Counted from the first letter of the stretch, positions 52,702 to 60,574 are shown. The stretch: 64,000 nucleotides of DNA from Sphingobium baderi (GCF_001456115.1 NZ_CP013265.1:1-64000); one strand, 5' to 3'. Notes: generated from the letters alone by a model not told the origin. Made by a program: numbers and translations.

Positions 52702-52755
52702 CGCCGGTCTGGCAATCCCGACACCCCCTGTCCCAAAGTCTTTGCCAGACCGGCG
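52702..52755. repeat. 14-bp perfect inverted repeat
   Basis: CGCCGGTCTGGCAA (52702-52715) and TTGCCAGACCGGCG (52742-52755) are exact complements around a 26-base spacer. It lies in the 338-base gap 52513-52850 between the divergent hypothetical and membrane-protein genes. It could be a terminator or a dimer binding site. The rest of the gap shows no gene. Confidence 0.55.
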
Positions 52756-52850
52756 ACCCGCCATCAGGTGCGCTTTCTCTTGCCTTGTGGGTCGACCGAA
52801 TGCTTCACAGTTACCGAGACAATCGTGTCGGCTTTTCCAATGCCCTCCCC

Positions 52851-53102
52851 ATGAACCGGATGGAACTATCGATGCTCACCAAGATCCTCGATCGCCCTCT
52901 ATGGACGCCATGGATGTCCATCATGGGGGTGCTCATCGCCCTCTTTTCCTTCGGAACGCTCTTCGGAAATTTTACAGGGGTGCCCGTTCGGACATGGCAA
53001 ACCTGGTCAGTCGTCGCCATCGCGGCATGGTCAATCATTGGCGCCGCGATCGTTCTCGCCTCGGACTTTGTTCAGGACCATCGCGCCAAGGATGACATTT
53101 GA
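52851..53102 (+). CDS. Small inner-membrane protein, two TM segments
   Basis: The start is uncertain between ATG 52851, 52860 and 52872; homology-free upstream codons exclude earlier ones. The product, about 76-83 aa, has hydrophobic segments IMGVLIALFSFGTLFG and WSVVAIAAWSIIGAAIVLA, and a short charged C-terminus. It is followed 1 bp later by a second small membrane protein gene. The family was not recognised. Confidence 0.5.
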   Translation: MNRMELSMLTKILDRPLWTPWMSIMGVLIALFSFGTLFGNFTGVPVRTWQTWSVVAIAAWSIIGAAIVLASDFVQDHRAKDDI

Positions 53103-53103
53103 T

Positions 53104-53457
53104 ATGAAAGCCGCCCTTCCCTTGGCGATCTTGTTCACGGTCATCCCCATGGCCCTGGCGGTAGCCACCACCCGAGCATCAGGCGTCTTCCAGCTTCGGC
53201 CAGCTGGTGCCCCGCCGATCACCCGAAATGAACGCTTGCGCCGCTTTGCGCTTCGCAACTGGATCTGGCTGCCCCTCGCCCTCGGGGTGCCCATCGTGGT
53301 CTACAACTACGTCACCGGCCAAAATCCCTGGATGCTGATCATCGTGCTTTCAATCAGCGGATTATGCCTCAGCATGGTCGGCCCGACGCGCGTTGCATGG
53401 ATAACTGGAGGCTTATTGGCCGCTTGCCTGATCTATTCGTCGATCATGCACATATGA
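53104..53457 (+). CDS. Small inner-membrane protein, 117 aa
   Basis: ATG 53104 (MKAALPLAILFTVIPMALAV) comes right after the previous stop. Hydrophobic segments at residues about 3-20, 56-70, 75-95 and 97-115 suggest three or four membrane passes. It overlaps the start of a regulator gene (ATGA at 53454), so the three genes 52851-53723 form an operon. Not recognised. Confidence 0.55.
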   Translation: MKAALPLAILFTVIPMALAVATTRASGVFQLRPAGAPPITRNERLRRFALRNWIWLPLALGVPIVVYNYVTGQNPWMLIIVLSISGLCLSMVGPTRVAWITGGLLAACLIYSSIMHI

Positions 53458-53723
53458 CCCGACTACCTCTCTCCGAGACGATCCCCGCCTCGACACTCAA
53501 ACAAACGCTGGCCGCAAACCTTGCTACTTTCTGCGCTTCGCGCCGGATGACCCAAACTGCACTTTCCGAGCGATCCGGGGTCGCCGCCTCGCACATCTCC
53601 CATATCATCCACGGCAAAGCGAACCCGACCCTCGCAACAATGCATAATTTGGCGGATGTGCTCGACATTACCGTGATCGATCTTCTCACGCCAATATCTG
53701 CAAAGCCGCGCCTTCCTGAGTGA
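53454..53723 (+). CDS. XRE-family helix-turn-helix regulator
   Basis: 89 aa, with a typical XRE domain: TQTALSERSGVAASHISHII near residues 36-55, followed by KANPTLATMHNLADVLDITV. It is coupled to the small membrane protein upstream. It likely represses its own operon or a nearby promoter. Target unknown. Confidence 0.8.
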   Translation: MTRLPLSETIPASTLKQTLAANLATFCASRRMTQTALSERSGVAASHISHIIHGKANPTLATMHNLADVLDITVIDLLTPISAKPRLPE

Positions 53724-53786
53724 AGTGCGCGGCAAAGCGTCGCCACGGATCGTTCCTCGATCCCTCATTCAGAAAGGACCACCGCC

Positions 53787-53987
53787 ATGGAACCACTGCG
53801 GCACCTCGATCGAGACACGCGCCGCGCCCGCCTTCTCGCGGCACGCACCCGCCCTGTCGGCGGCATCAACCGGCGCGGCATCTTCACCGGCCATTGGGAT
53901 CAAGGTGACGTCGTGCGCCAGTTTCGCGGCGGTAACGGATCTTGGCTCGGCCTGGCAACCTACGTTCCGCGTGATCCCGCCACCTGA
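53787..53987 (+). CDS. Small basic hypothetical protein, 66 aa
   Basis: ATG 53787 follows AAAGGA. A basic start ([20 protein letters not shown]) is followed by a Gly- and Trp-rich tail ([20 protein letters not shown]). Not recognised. Its last 28 bases overlap the convergent ihfA-like gene. Confidence 0.45.
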   Translation: MEPLRHLDRDTRRARLLAARTRPVGGINRRGIFTGHWDQGDVVRQFRGGNGSWLGLATYVPRDPAT

Positions 53988-54271
53988 TCGCGCAGGCCTT
54001 GGCTCGGCCTGAACGTCACCACACGGCGCGCAGACACCGGCACCTCGATGCCAGTCTTGGGATTACGACCGATCCTCGCCGCCTTGTCGTTCAGCAGGAA
54101 CGTCCCGAAGTTCGAAATCTTCACATTCTCGCCCGCTGCAAGGGCATCCGACATGCGCTCGAGGATCTGTTCCACCATGTGAAGCGCATCGGTCCGTGAT
54201 ATTCCGATCGTTCGGTGCAGCGCCTCCGCAAGATCCGCGCGCGTCAATGTCGAAGTCTCTTCCATGGGCAT
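53960..54271 (-). CDS. ihfA: IHF-alpha-like DNA-bending protein
   Basis: The family match starts near ATG 54271 ([20 protein letters not shown]), giving 103 aa; the frame is open to 54343. The IHF/HU signature is clear: [21 protein letters not shown], then [10 protein letters not shown] with the intercalating proline, and [12 protein letters not shown]. Plasmid-encoded IHF-like proteins can bend DNA at origins, oriT or recombination sites. Here it could support relaxosome formation or gin recombination; both are inference. Confidence 0.88.
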   Translation of the reverse strand: MPMEETSTLTRADLAEALHRTIGISRTDALHMVEQILERMSDALAAGENVKISNFGTFLLNDKAARIGRNPKTGIEVPVSARRVVTFRPSQGLRDQVAGSRGT

Positions 54272-54346
54272 GTTACGCTCAACCACTAGCTTTCTAATCC
54301 CTGATAGGCCCTGCGGGCCAGAGAAACGGCTAAGCCGCATCATGCC

Positions 54347-54934
54347 TCACCAGCTGCGATCGTAACGACGCCGCAACTTCATAATGAAATCCGCCTGCGC
54401 TCCATGCTCGAGACCATCTGATGCAACAAGCGGCCCAGCCATCTCGTCTTCAGACAGGCGACCATGAACATAATCGTTCAGCCGACCAATCGTCCCCTTC
54501 GAAAACTGCCGGCCCTGCTGCGCCTCTTCCCCTAACAGCCGCACCAACACCCGGCGCCACTCAGGCGGCGCATTTGCAACCATCTCCTCGATCTCCATCA
54601 ACGAGGCGGGCTCCAGGCTTTCCTGCAGTGCCGCCAGTTCCGCTGCCTGCTGGGCGCGATACCGCGCCTTCGATGCCGCCAGTTCAGCATCACGAACCGC
54701 CCGACGCTCCGCTGCCGCCCGACGCTCATCTGCACCGCTCAACCACCAGTACCAGAGGTATCCAAAGACAGCCGCAATCATCACCCCCGCGCCAATCAGC
54801 AAATAAGGCTCAGGCACAAACCAGCGGTACGCATAAATCAGCGGCGTGCCTATCAGTGCAGGAATCAAGAACACGAAAGGAGACCAGAAACTTCCCCTTT
54901 CAGGCAACGGAACGCGAGCTATCTCAAAAGCCAT
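54347..54934 (-). CDS. Membrane protein with coiled-coil cytoplasmic part
   Basis: 195 aa. Two hydrophobic segments (about 16-37 and 43-64) are followed by an Ala/Arg/Glu-rich coiled coil (ADERRAAAERRAVRDAELAA and on, about 67-108) and an acidic C-terminal part ending in a basic patch. Not recognised. It lies just upstream of the ihfA-like gene on the same strand, so the two may be co-transcribed. Confidence 0.55.
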   Translation of the reverse strand: MAFEIARVPLPERGSFWSPFVFLIPALIGTPLIYAYRWFVPEPYLLIGAGVMIAAVFGYLWYWWLSGADERRAAAERRAVRDAELAASKARYRAQQAAELAALQESLEPASLMEIEEMVANAPPEWRRVLVRLLGEEAQQGRQFSKGTIGRLNDYVHGRLSEDEMAGPLVASDGLEHGAQADFIMKLRRRYDRSW

Positions 54935-55854
54935 GGCTTGAATCTCCGCTGATGCTCAATTTCAAGCATCATCGATCTTTCGTGATATATCGGAATTCTC
55001 CTCCATTAACCCCTTCTTGGCAATCGGCTTTCACAACATCTCAAAGTAATGGGGTCATCTCGCCTGCGGCGAGACCGGGCTCTGCTCGCCTTCGGCTCAT
55101 GGAGCCCCTGCGGGTCTCCACCCTGACGGGCAACGATCCCTTGCCCGGGCGCCCTGCCCTCCTCTCAGCGGGTCTGCAACGATCCTGGAAGGCCCTGCGC
55201 TGCAATGAAGCCTCCTGCCCTTCCTTTACACCTCAACGGCGCTCCTGGCTCACGCACAGCGCCAGTAGCCTGCGGCTGTTGTCGTCCCCTTCGGGGCCGG
55301 TTCCCTTGTCTATGCCGTGAACCGGCGAGGACGCCGGCTCCCGGCACCAACCTCGCGCCAGGTCATTCACCACACACTGCGCCACCCCCGCCAGTGTCCC
55401 GGCGTCGCACACCGGGTTGCTCAATCAAAAGCTGCCTCCAACCAAGCTGCGCTAGCCGGTCCGCGCTGGCTGGCTTTTGTCTGCTGGTCGCAGACAGCCA
55501 GCGCGGACCGGCAAGCTCCGCTAGGTCGCAGCGCGACGTCTTTTGATCGAGCGATCCCCGGCGTGCCACTTGGGACACAGGCGAAGGTGGCTCCGTGTGC
55601 GGTGAATGACAACCGACCCCTTTGCGCTCCGTTGGTCAGTAATGACGGCCCTATCGGGCCGACGTTTCTTTGTAATGTCGCTACCGCGCCAACTATTTAG
55701 GCTCAGGTCCACCATGTACGGTAAATAGCTGTCAAGAAATCAATGCAGTTCAGTATTTAGAGTTTAGGGAGTAAGATTAGTGTGTCGGAAGGGAAGGGGA
55801 GAGGCCCCGGACCAAAGACAAGGGGATAGGCCCCGCACTATAGGAGTAATGCTC
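54935..55854. other. Non-coding, hairpin-rich region
   Basis: No gene is supported in these 920 bases. From about 55060 on there are several GC hairpins (for example GGGCAA-N5-CTTGCCC near 55131, CCCCTTCGGGG near 55287) leading to the large palindrome 55361-55610. Near the right end, two GGGGA-N-AGGCCCC units at 55796-55809 and 55822-55834 precede the DUF736 gene. Open frames crossing the region on both strands are low-complexity shadows. Confidence 0.7.
55361..55610. repeat. 250-bp imperfect palindrome with perfect 18-bp core stem
   Basis: The outer arms (55361-55430 and 55537-55610) are about 80% complementary; both contain GTCATTCACC, GTGTCCC and ATCAAAAG when read inward. The inner arms GCCGGTCCGCGCTGGCTG (55455-55472) and CAGCCAGCGCGGACCGGC (55495-55512) are exact complements. 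A further 6-bp stem, GTCTGC-TGGTC-GCAGAC (55479-55495), sits in the centre. It may be a replication or transfer signal that works in single strands, or an inverted duplication of a small element. Confidence 0.75.
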
Positions 55855-56301
55855 ATGAACATCGGTACTTTCGCCTTCAAGAACGGCCAGCTCATCGGTT
55901 CGATCGCAACCCTCACCGTCGACCTTGCCCGCCTTGGCCTTCGCCCCGTCGAAAGCGATAACGAGAAGGCCCCCGCGTTCGAGATCATGGCGCTTAACGT
56001 CGCCCGCAAGTGGGTGCAGGTCGGCGCGCTTTGGGAAGCGACCAGCAATTCGACCGGCGAGGTTTTCTATCAGGGAAGCCTTGATGACCCCAGCCTGCCC
56101 GAGAAGATGGCAATCATGGTCTTTGGTGACGACGAGGACGGCTATCGCGTCGTCTGGAACCGTCCGGCCCCCATGCGCCAGAACATGGACGGCAGCCGCC
56201 AGACCCGCCGCCGCCAGCGTGACGACAATTTCGGTGAAGGCAACGCAACCGAAGATGGCCGCATCGCACAGGGCGAAGAGGATCACGTCCCCGCGTTCTA
56301 A
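55855..56301 (+). CDS. DUF736 family protein
   Basis: ATG 55855 (MNIGTFAFKNGQLIGSIATL) opens the typical DUF736 sequence, with LNVARKWVQVGALWEATSNS near residue 47 and an acidic tail. DUF736 proteins occur widely on rhizobial and sphingomonad plasmids near transfer genes; function is unknown. The 148-aa length is slightly longer than most because of the C-terminal Arg/Asp-rich extension. AGGAG lies 8 bases before an alternative ATG at 55849. Confidence 0.85.
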   Translation: MNIGTFAFKNGQLIGSIATLTVDLARLGLRPVESDNEKAPAFEIMALNVARKWVQVGALWEATSNSTGEVFYQGSLDDPSLPEKMAIMVFGDDEDGYRVVWNRPAPMRQNMDGSRQTRRRQRDDNFGEGNATEDGRIAQGEEDHVPAF

Positions 56302-56315
56302 CCCCCCGACGGGAA

Positions 56316-56346
56316 GGGAGAGGGTAGCCCCCCTCTCCCGACCCTT
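56316..56346 (+). terminator. Hairpin after the DUF736 gene
   Basis: GGGAGAGGG (56316-56324) pairs with CCCTCTCCC (56331-56339) around a 6-base loop, 15 bases after the stop, followed by CCCTTT. It is a likely terminator or attenuator before the DUF2493 gene. Confidence 0.5.
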
Positions 56347-56375
56347 TCGCTATCCCCTGCCAAGGATGAGTTATC

Positions 56376-57524
56376 ATGACCAAGGAAACGAATAACCGCA
56401 GCTATAGCAGCTTTGCCGAACTGGCCAAGGCCATCGGCACCACGCCCGCCGAACTGCGCAAGCAGTACCTCGACAAGGCGATTGCCGACACCCAGCGCGC
56501 CGAGGACGAAGCCGGAACCGCAGCCACCCCCGACGAGCTGGCAGAACTGGCACGGCAGGCAGAGATTGCCGACATGATCGCGCAAGATTCCGTGCTCGAC
56601 AGCTTCACCGAGGCTTTCGGCGACGTGACCGCCCTTTCCATCCTCGACATGGGAGGCGAGCGGCAGGAACTGGACATGCCCGAGCCCGCCGAGGCGCAGG
56701 CAGAATGTCACGCCATCATCAACACCATCTTTGACCTTTTCCGCGATACCCGCCTTGAGCCGAGCGCGCAGGCGATCGCATGGGGCATCGTCAATTCGTT
56801 TCACTACGAAGCGGACAAGCTGGCCCGCGAGGAGGACACCCTTTGCCGTGACCTGAAAAGCCGGATCGAGCAGGACGACCGCAGCGAAATCTATGCAACG
56901 GAAATGGAAGATTTGCAGATCCGTGCGCGTACCAAGATGGAACAGCGCGCCGCGATCGAATGCATGCGCGACTATGCCGCCGATTGCTACCGTTCGCAGA
57001 CCGGCCGCCCATGGAGCACCGCGCGCGGATCGCGTGTTTCCAGCGCCACCACCGCAAGCCAGATCGCATCGGCCGATTTCCTAAAGGCGCGCGCAACCGC
57101 CTTGCGCGAAAAGCGCAATCCCACCGGCCCCCTTGTCGTCTTTTCCGGCGGTCAGGAATGGCACGACTATCAGCAGCTTTACGCCCGCCTCGACCAGATC
57201 AAGGCCCGCATCCCGAGCATGACCCTTTGCACCACCGGCCAGCGCAAGGGATGCGACGCCATCGCCGCAGCTTGGGCCGCACAAGCTGGCGTGCCGATTG
57301 TCACCTTTGCCCCCAACGCCCAGCGCTTCGGAAAGAGCGCCGGTTTCAAGCGCAATGACCAGCTTGTCAGCCTCCGGCCCGTCGAAGCGATCATTTGCCA
57401 AGGCACCGGCATTCAGTCGCACTTGCTGGACGAACTGAAGGCCGCAAGCGTTCCGGTTCACGCCTTCCGCTACGATGCACAGGCACCCATGCCCGCCGAC
57501 GCCAAGCGGCACAATTGGGGATGA
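56376..57524 (+). CDS. DUF2493 / YspA-like SLOG-family protein
   Basis: 382 aa. An N-terminal helical half (FAELAKAIGTTPAELRKQYL) leads to a C-terminal SLOG/Rossmann-like DUF2493 domain from about residue 248: VVFSGGQEWHDYQQLYARLD, LCTTGQRKGCDAIAAAWAAQ and VPIVTFAPNAQRFGK. SLOG proteins bind nucleotides or nucleotide-derived ligands, and several act in phage or plasmid conflict systems. DUF2493 genes are common next to DUF736 on such plasmids. A strong hairpin (57531-57553) follows the stop. Confidence 0.82.
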   Translation: MTKETNNRSYSSFAELAKAIGTTPAELRKQYLDKAIADTQRAEDEAGTAATPDELAELARQAEIADMIAQDSVLDSFTEAFGDVTALSILDMGGERQELDMPEPAEAQAECHAIINTIFDLFRDTRLEPSAQAIAWGIVNSFHYEADKLAREEDTLCRDLKSRIEQDDRSEIYATEMEDLQIRARTKMEQRAAIECMRDYAADCYRSQTGRPWSTARGSRVSSATTASQIASADFLKARATALREKRNPTGPLVVFSGGQEWHDYQQLYARLDQIKARIPSMTLCTTGQRKGCDAIAAAWAAQAGVPIVTFAPNAQRFGKSAGFKRNDQLVSLRPVEAIICQGTGIQSHLLDELKAASVPVHAFRYDAQAPMPADAKRHNWG

Positions 57525-57530
57525 GATAAC

Positions 57531-57560
57531 AGGGGCGGACCAGCGCCGCCCCTACCCTTT
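57531..57560 (+). terminator. Terminator-like hairpin after the DUF2493 gene
   Basis: AGGGGCGG (57531-57538) and CCGCCCCT (57546-57553) form an 8-bp GC stem with a 7-base loop, 6 bases after the stop, and ACCCTTTCC follows. It is well placed to stop transcription of DUF736-DUF2493. Confidence 0.55.
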
Positions 57561-57632
57561 CCTTGGCAGGAGCATCGGGCCAGCATCGGGGGACTTCCCC
57601 GGCGCTGGCCCTTTGTCGTGCCCTTGTGCCAG

Positions 57633-57851
57633 GTGGGGGAAACCCTACGGTTCCCCCCACGCCAGGCCGCCGCGCGCGCCGCCGCCAACATCGCCCCCGT
57701 CGGGGCTCGTTGGCGGCGGCGCGCGCGGCGGCCTTCCCCCCTCCGGTAGGGAGCTGCCGCAGGCCAGACGATCGGTCCCGCGCCGCTCGACCTGGCCCCG
57801 AGAAATCGAGGGCGGGGGAGCGCGCGCCGGGCATCGAACCCGGCGCGCGCT
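57633..57851. repeat. Three strong GC hairpins in a non-coding stretch
   Basis: In the 533-base gap 57525-58057 three more stems follow the terminator. The first is 57633-57644 with 57649-57660 (11 of 12 paired). The second is 57664-57689 with 57709-57734, a perfect 26-bp repeat of almost pure G and C with a further CCCC-GTC-GGGG in its loop. The third is AGCGCGCGCCGGG (57819-57831) with CCCGGCGCGCGCT (57839-57851). CCGATCC-N6-GGATCGG at 57987-58006 and a purine tract at 58011-58028 come just before the next gene. No coding potential is seen. Confidence 0.75.
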
Positions 57852-58057
57852 GCTGCCGCGAGCATGAACACAGATCCGCGCCGGTCTGCCAGCGCCGCGG
57901 CTCCCGGATCAGGACCATCGGGACCGCCCTGCCCTGCCCCTTCTGGTGTCATTTCGCCCTTTCACCCAGTGCGCCCTTTAACGACCCCGATCCGTCGCCG
58001 GATCGGCACTGGAGGAGAGAGGGAGAGACGAGGCGAGTTTAACGAAGGAGGTTCCCG

Positions 58058-58639
58058 ATGAGCATCACGTTCCGCATCGAAGATGACGCCGAAACCGACA
58101 ACCTGCGCCCCGTCATGATCGACGCCCTCCAGATGGGCGCCCTGCGCGAAACCCTCGCCGCATACGGCGAGCGTTACGGCCTCGACCTCATCATCCACGA
58201 CTACGGCTCGCTCGACGAACAGGTCTTCGCATGGGAGGCCCGCACCGCCATGGTGCCGATCGCCATGATTGCCCGTCACTTCACGTTCGACGTCGACGCG
58301 ATCGCCCTGATCGAGACAGCCCAATTCCTTGGCCGTCGCATCCGCATCGCGCGCCGCGATGACGAACCCGACATCATGGTGACGCTCTCGACGAACCCCG
58401 ACGCCGCACCCGAGATGAACGTCTCCAACTCGAACGCCTACGCCATCCTTGCGATGCTCGGCCTCGACCTCGATAGCTGCGGCACGATCAGCATCGAGCA
58501 GCTGCGCGGCAGCCTCGCCGATCCCGTCATGGCAAGCCGCCTCGATGCCGAGCCGGGCCTTGCCCGATACCTGCCGGCGCTCAACCAGATGGCCGCCATT
58601 TCCTCGCCCAGCTGCGCCCTTCGAATGGTCTGGTCATAG
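58058..58639 (+). CDS. Hypothetical protein, 193 aa
   Basis: ATG 58058 follows AAGGAGG. Mixed alpha/beta, acidic N-terminus (MSITFRIEDDAETDNLRPVM), with AWEARTAMVPIAMIARHFTF near 58 and AYAILAMLGLDLDSCGTISI near 127. Not recognised. It is the first gene after the hairpin-rich stretch. Confidence 0.6.
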   Translation: MSITFRIEDDAETDNLRPVMIDALQMGALRETLAAYGERYGLDLIIHDYGSLDEQVFAWEARTAMVPIAMIARHFTFDVDAIALIETAQFLGRRIRIARRDDEPDIMVTLSTNPDAAPEMNVSNSNAYAILAMLGLDLDSCGTISIEQLRGSLADPVMASRLDAEPGLARYLPALNQMAAISSPSCALRMVWS

Positions 58640-58676
58640 CGCCCGGTGAAGCCCCTCACCTGCCCGCGCGGGCTCG

Positions 58677-58717
58677 CCTCGCTCGCCTTGGCCTGACGGC
58701 CAGGGCTACGCATCGCC
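58677..58717 (+). repeat. 40-bp dispersed hairpin repeat, copy 1
   Basis: The segment 58677-58717 matches 59382-59422 at all but about three positions. Its centre CCTTGGCC-N4-GGCCAGGG folds as a hairpin, and both copies end CTACGCATCGCC. It lies in the 342-base gap 58640-58981. The same gap also holds tandem hairpins at 58882-58896 (CGCCGC/GCGGCG) and 58895-58916 (CGCGAAAGG/CCTTTCGCG), but no gene. Confidence 0.65.
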
Positions 58718-58981
58718 GACCGCGCCACGCCGATAGATAAAACCACCACACAGTCTTCCCATTGTGACCTTCGGGGCGCGGCCGCGTCAAGGACGGCGGG
58801 GCCCCACCATTTTCTTCGGTGGATCGGCATTCCCGCCCCAATCACACCGCAGCGGCCACCAAAGAAAATCGTGACCCCCACCGCCGCTACGCGGCGCGAA
58901 AGGCTCGCCTTTCGCGTCCCTGACCCGACCGCGCGCCGAAGGTCCGACCGTAACTGTCGTTTTGACTAAGGAGTGAGCGTT

Positions 58982-59287
58982 ATGAGCACGTCAGTTACCC
59001 TCCCCGAAGACAAGATCGAGTTCATCCCCAAGTCGGATAAGGAGATCCGCATCGAGCGTCGCATCGCCTCGCTCGAAGCCGAAATGCACAGCGCCTGCCG
59101 CATCCATGACCGCCGCGACGACTTCCTCGAAATGATCGACTGGAACGCCATGACGATCGACGATCGCGAGACGGTCCACAACCACGCAGACCGCCTCAAC
59201 GACACCATGATCGAGATCGATCACGAGATGCACATGGCATCCGAAGCACTCTATGCCGCGTATATGGAAAATCCGCTCAATTGGTGA
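58982..59287 (+). CDS. Small hypothetical protein, 101 aa
   Basis: ATG 58982 (MSTSVTLPEDKIEFIPKSDK) follows AAGGAG. Acidic and helical, with a long charged part (EIRIERRIASLEAEMHSACR) and MIEIDHEMHMASEALYAAYM at the end, suggesting a helical hairpin. Not recognised. The repeat copy at 59382 follows. Confidence 0.55.
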   Translation: MSTSVTLPEDKIEFIPKSDKEIRIERRIASLEAEMHSACRIHDRRDDFLEMIDWNAMTIDDRETVHNHADRLNDTMIEIDHEMHMASEALYAAYMENPLNW

Positions 59288-59381
59288 GCCGGAATCGCTA
59301 CGCACGGGAGGCGCAGCCCTACAGGGCCGCGCTTCCCTTTTTTTGTCTGATGCCGTCCCGACCGCTGCGCGACTCCACCCG

Positions 59382-59422
59382 GCTCGCTCGCCTTGGCCTG
59401 GCGGCCAAGGCTACGCATCGCC
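59382..59422 (+). repeat. 40-bp dispersed hairpin repeat, copy 2
   Basis: Second copy of the repeat at 58677-58717, here with the perfect stem CCTTGGCC-TGGC-GGCCAAGG. Base differences between copies fall in the stem and in its 4-base loop. Both copies lie downstream of small plus-strand genes, as a terminator or repeat element would. Confidence 0.65.
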
Positions 59423-59506
59423 GGGGCCCGCCCCTAAAGGAATGGCCGCCCGAATGGGCAAGCCCATCCGTGCGGCCATCGGTCGTTTGTTCGGTGGCGA
59501 ACCGGC

Positions 59507-59731
59507 TCAGGCTGAAGCCTGAAGCCGCTTCTCCACTTCATCCACGCCCAGCGTCTTCACCGCCGTCATGATCCGCTCCAGTCGATCATGCGGGAGCTTG
59601 AAAAGCCCCGCCTTCTCGACCGTCCCGATCGCCGCTTCCCGCACCTTCTGCTGATGCGCCTTGCGACGCTCCACCAGCTTGCGTTCCTCGGCTTCGATCG
59701 CGGCCATTTCCGCGTCCAGTGACTTCGCCAT
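59507..59731 (-). CDS. Small TraC/TraD-like mobilisation accessory protein
   Basis: From ATG 59731 (MAKSLDAEMAAIEAEERKLV) the product is 74 aa: an N-terminal coiled coil, then AGLFKLPHDRLERIMTAVKT. The plan resembles small TraC/TraD-type proteins found beside relaxase genes on alphaproteobacterial plasmids (possibly DUF6437); the match is tentative. It reads away from the presumed oriT at about 60.1 kb, which suits a relaxosome accessory. The frame is open further upstream, but without a ribosome site. Confidence 0.55.
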   Translation of the reverse strand: MAKSLDAEMAAIEAEERKLVERRKAHQQKVREAAIGTVEKAGLFKLPHDRLERIMTAVKTLGVDEVEKRLQASA

Positions 59732-59863
59732 TACTCGTACCTTTCGGTCAGGCTGATCGGCTCTGAACCCCGCCACCATAACCGCTCTCACGTCATGCGA
59801 AAACCCGCGACGTACTCCCCTACGGCAACCCTTCGAAATCACCCCTTCACTCACGGAGAAATC

Positions 59864-60061
59864 ATGCGCCATCTGGCCCATTTCACCCGCGCGAAGCGCT
59901 CTATTCCCTCCGGCGTTTCCGCCTCACGGCGGCCCAGTGCCCACCGGAAACCGGAATCATATCCGCACCAGACGAACGCAGGAACAGACCGAGGCTCCAA
60001 CAACGATATGTCAGCTACAGTAGCACACCGAACGCAACGTCGTTGCAGGATTATGACGTAA
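59864..60061 (+). CDS. Possible small basic protein, 65 aa
   Basis: ATG 59864 has CGGAG at good spacing. The product (MRHLAHFTRAKRSIPSGVSA) is basic and of low complexity, with no predicted fold. It ends just before the repeated sites of the presumed oriT. It could be non-coding; kept because of the ribosome site. Confidence 0.3.
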   Translation: MRHLAHFTRAKRSIPSGVSASRRPSAHRKPESYPHQTNAGTDRGSNNDMSATVAHRTQRRCRIMT

Positions 60062-60079
60062 AAACAAAGTTTTAGATGA

Positions 60080-60200
60080 AAATTCGATTGTGTCCCAACG
60101 GGTATCATGTTGTGTCCCAACGGGTTCACATACAATTAACGTGATATTACAACTACATACGTGGGACTTTTTGGGACACGCATTGTAGCAAGATCCCCCA
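60080..60200. other. Candidate oriT region
   Basis: An AT-rich stretch between the divergent TraC/TraD-like gene and the trwA-like gene. TTGTGTCCCAACGGGT occurs twice, 22 bp apart (60088-60103 and 60110-60125), and TTGGGACACG lies inverted at 60171-60180, with TGGGAC also at 60162-60167. R388-type systems place oriT immediately upstream of a ribbon-helix-helix gene, coupling protein and relaxase, as here. The direct repeats are probable binding sites for the accessory protein. The nick site cannot be named. Confidence 0.55.
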
Positions 60201-60283
60201 AAGAAACTTGCATTTAGTTCGATTTTGCAATATCTAACTCGCACTTTACGCAAGCCCACCAGCCTCCCTGCTAGGAGGTTGGA

Positions 60284-60574
60284 TTGTCATCGACACATCA
60301 ACGAACCGTCCGGTTCGAAACACAACAGTACGCGGCACTACGAAAGATCGCTGCACAGCAGAACCGTTCGATTTCGGAACTTCTGCGGTCGATAATCAGC
60401 GACTATTTCGAACAGCGCGATACCGTTGCTTCCAGTGCGCGTCGTGTCGCACAAGTCGCCGAATATACTCAGGCCGCGCTCGACACGATCATCCTCCAGG
60501 ATCACCCCGAACACCGCGAAAGCATCCTTGCGGAAACGGCCCGGCGCATGGAGCGGTATCATGGCTCGCGCTGA
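60284..60574 (+). CDS. Ribbon-helix-helix relaxosome protein, TrwA-like
   Basis: TTG start at 60284, preceded by AGGAGG (60273-60278). The 96-aa protein has an Arc/CopG-type N-terminus (RTVRFETQQYAALRKIAAQQ) followed by NRSISELLRSIISDYF, and a helical C-terminal part. It overlaps the coupling-protein gene by 14 bases. In R388, TrwA binds oriT, represses the operon and stimulates the relaxase; gene order here is the same. It would bind the repeats at 60088-60125. Confidence 0.8.
   Translation: MSSTHQRTVRFETQQYAALRKIAAQQNRSISELLRSIISDYFEQRDTVASSARRVAQVAEYTQAALDTIILQDHPEHRESILAETARRMERYHGSR

Noticed and set aside
57819..57851. A tRNA T-arm, because of GCATCGAACCCGG
   Set aside because: The surrounding sequence gives a simple 13-bp hairpin and no cloverleaf, acceptor or anticodon stem can be built.
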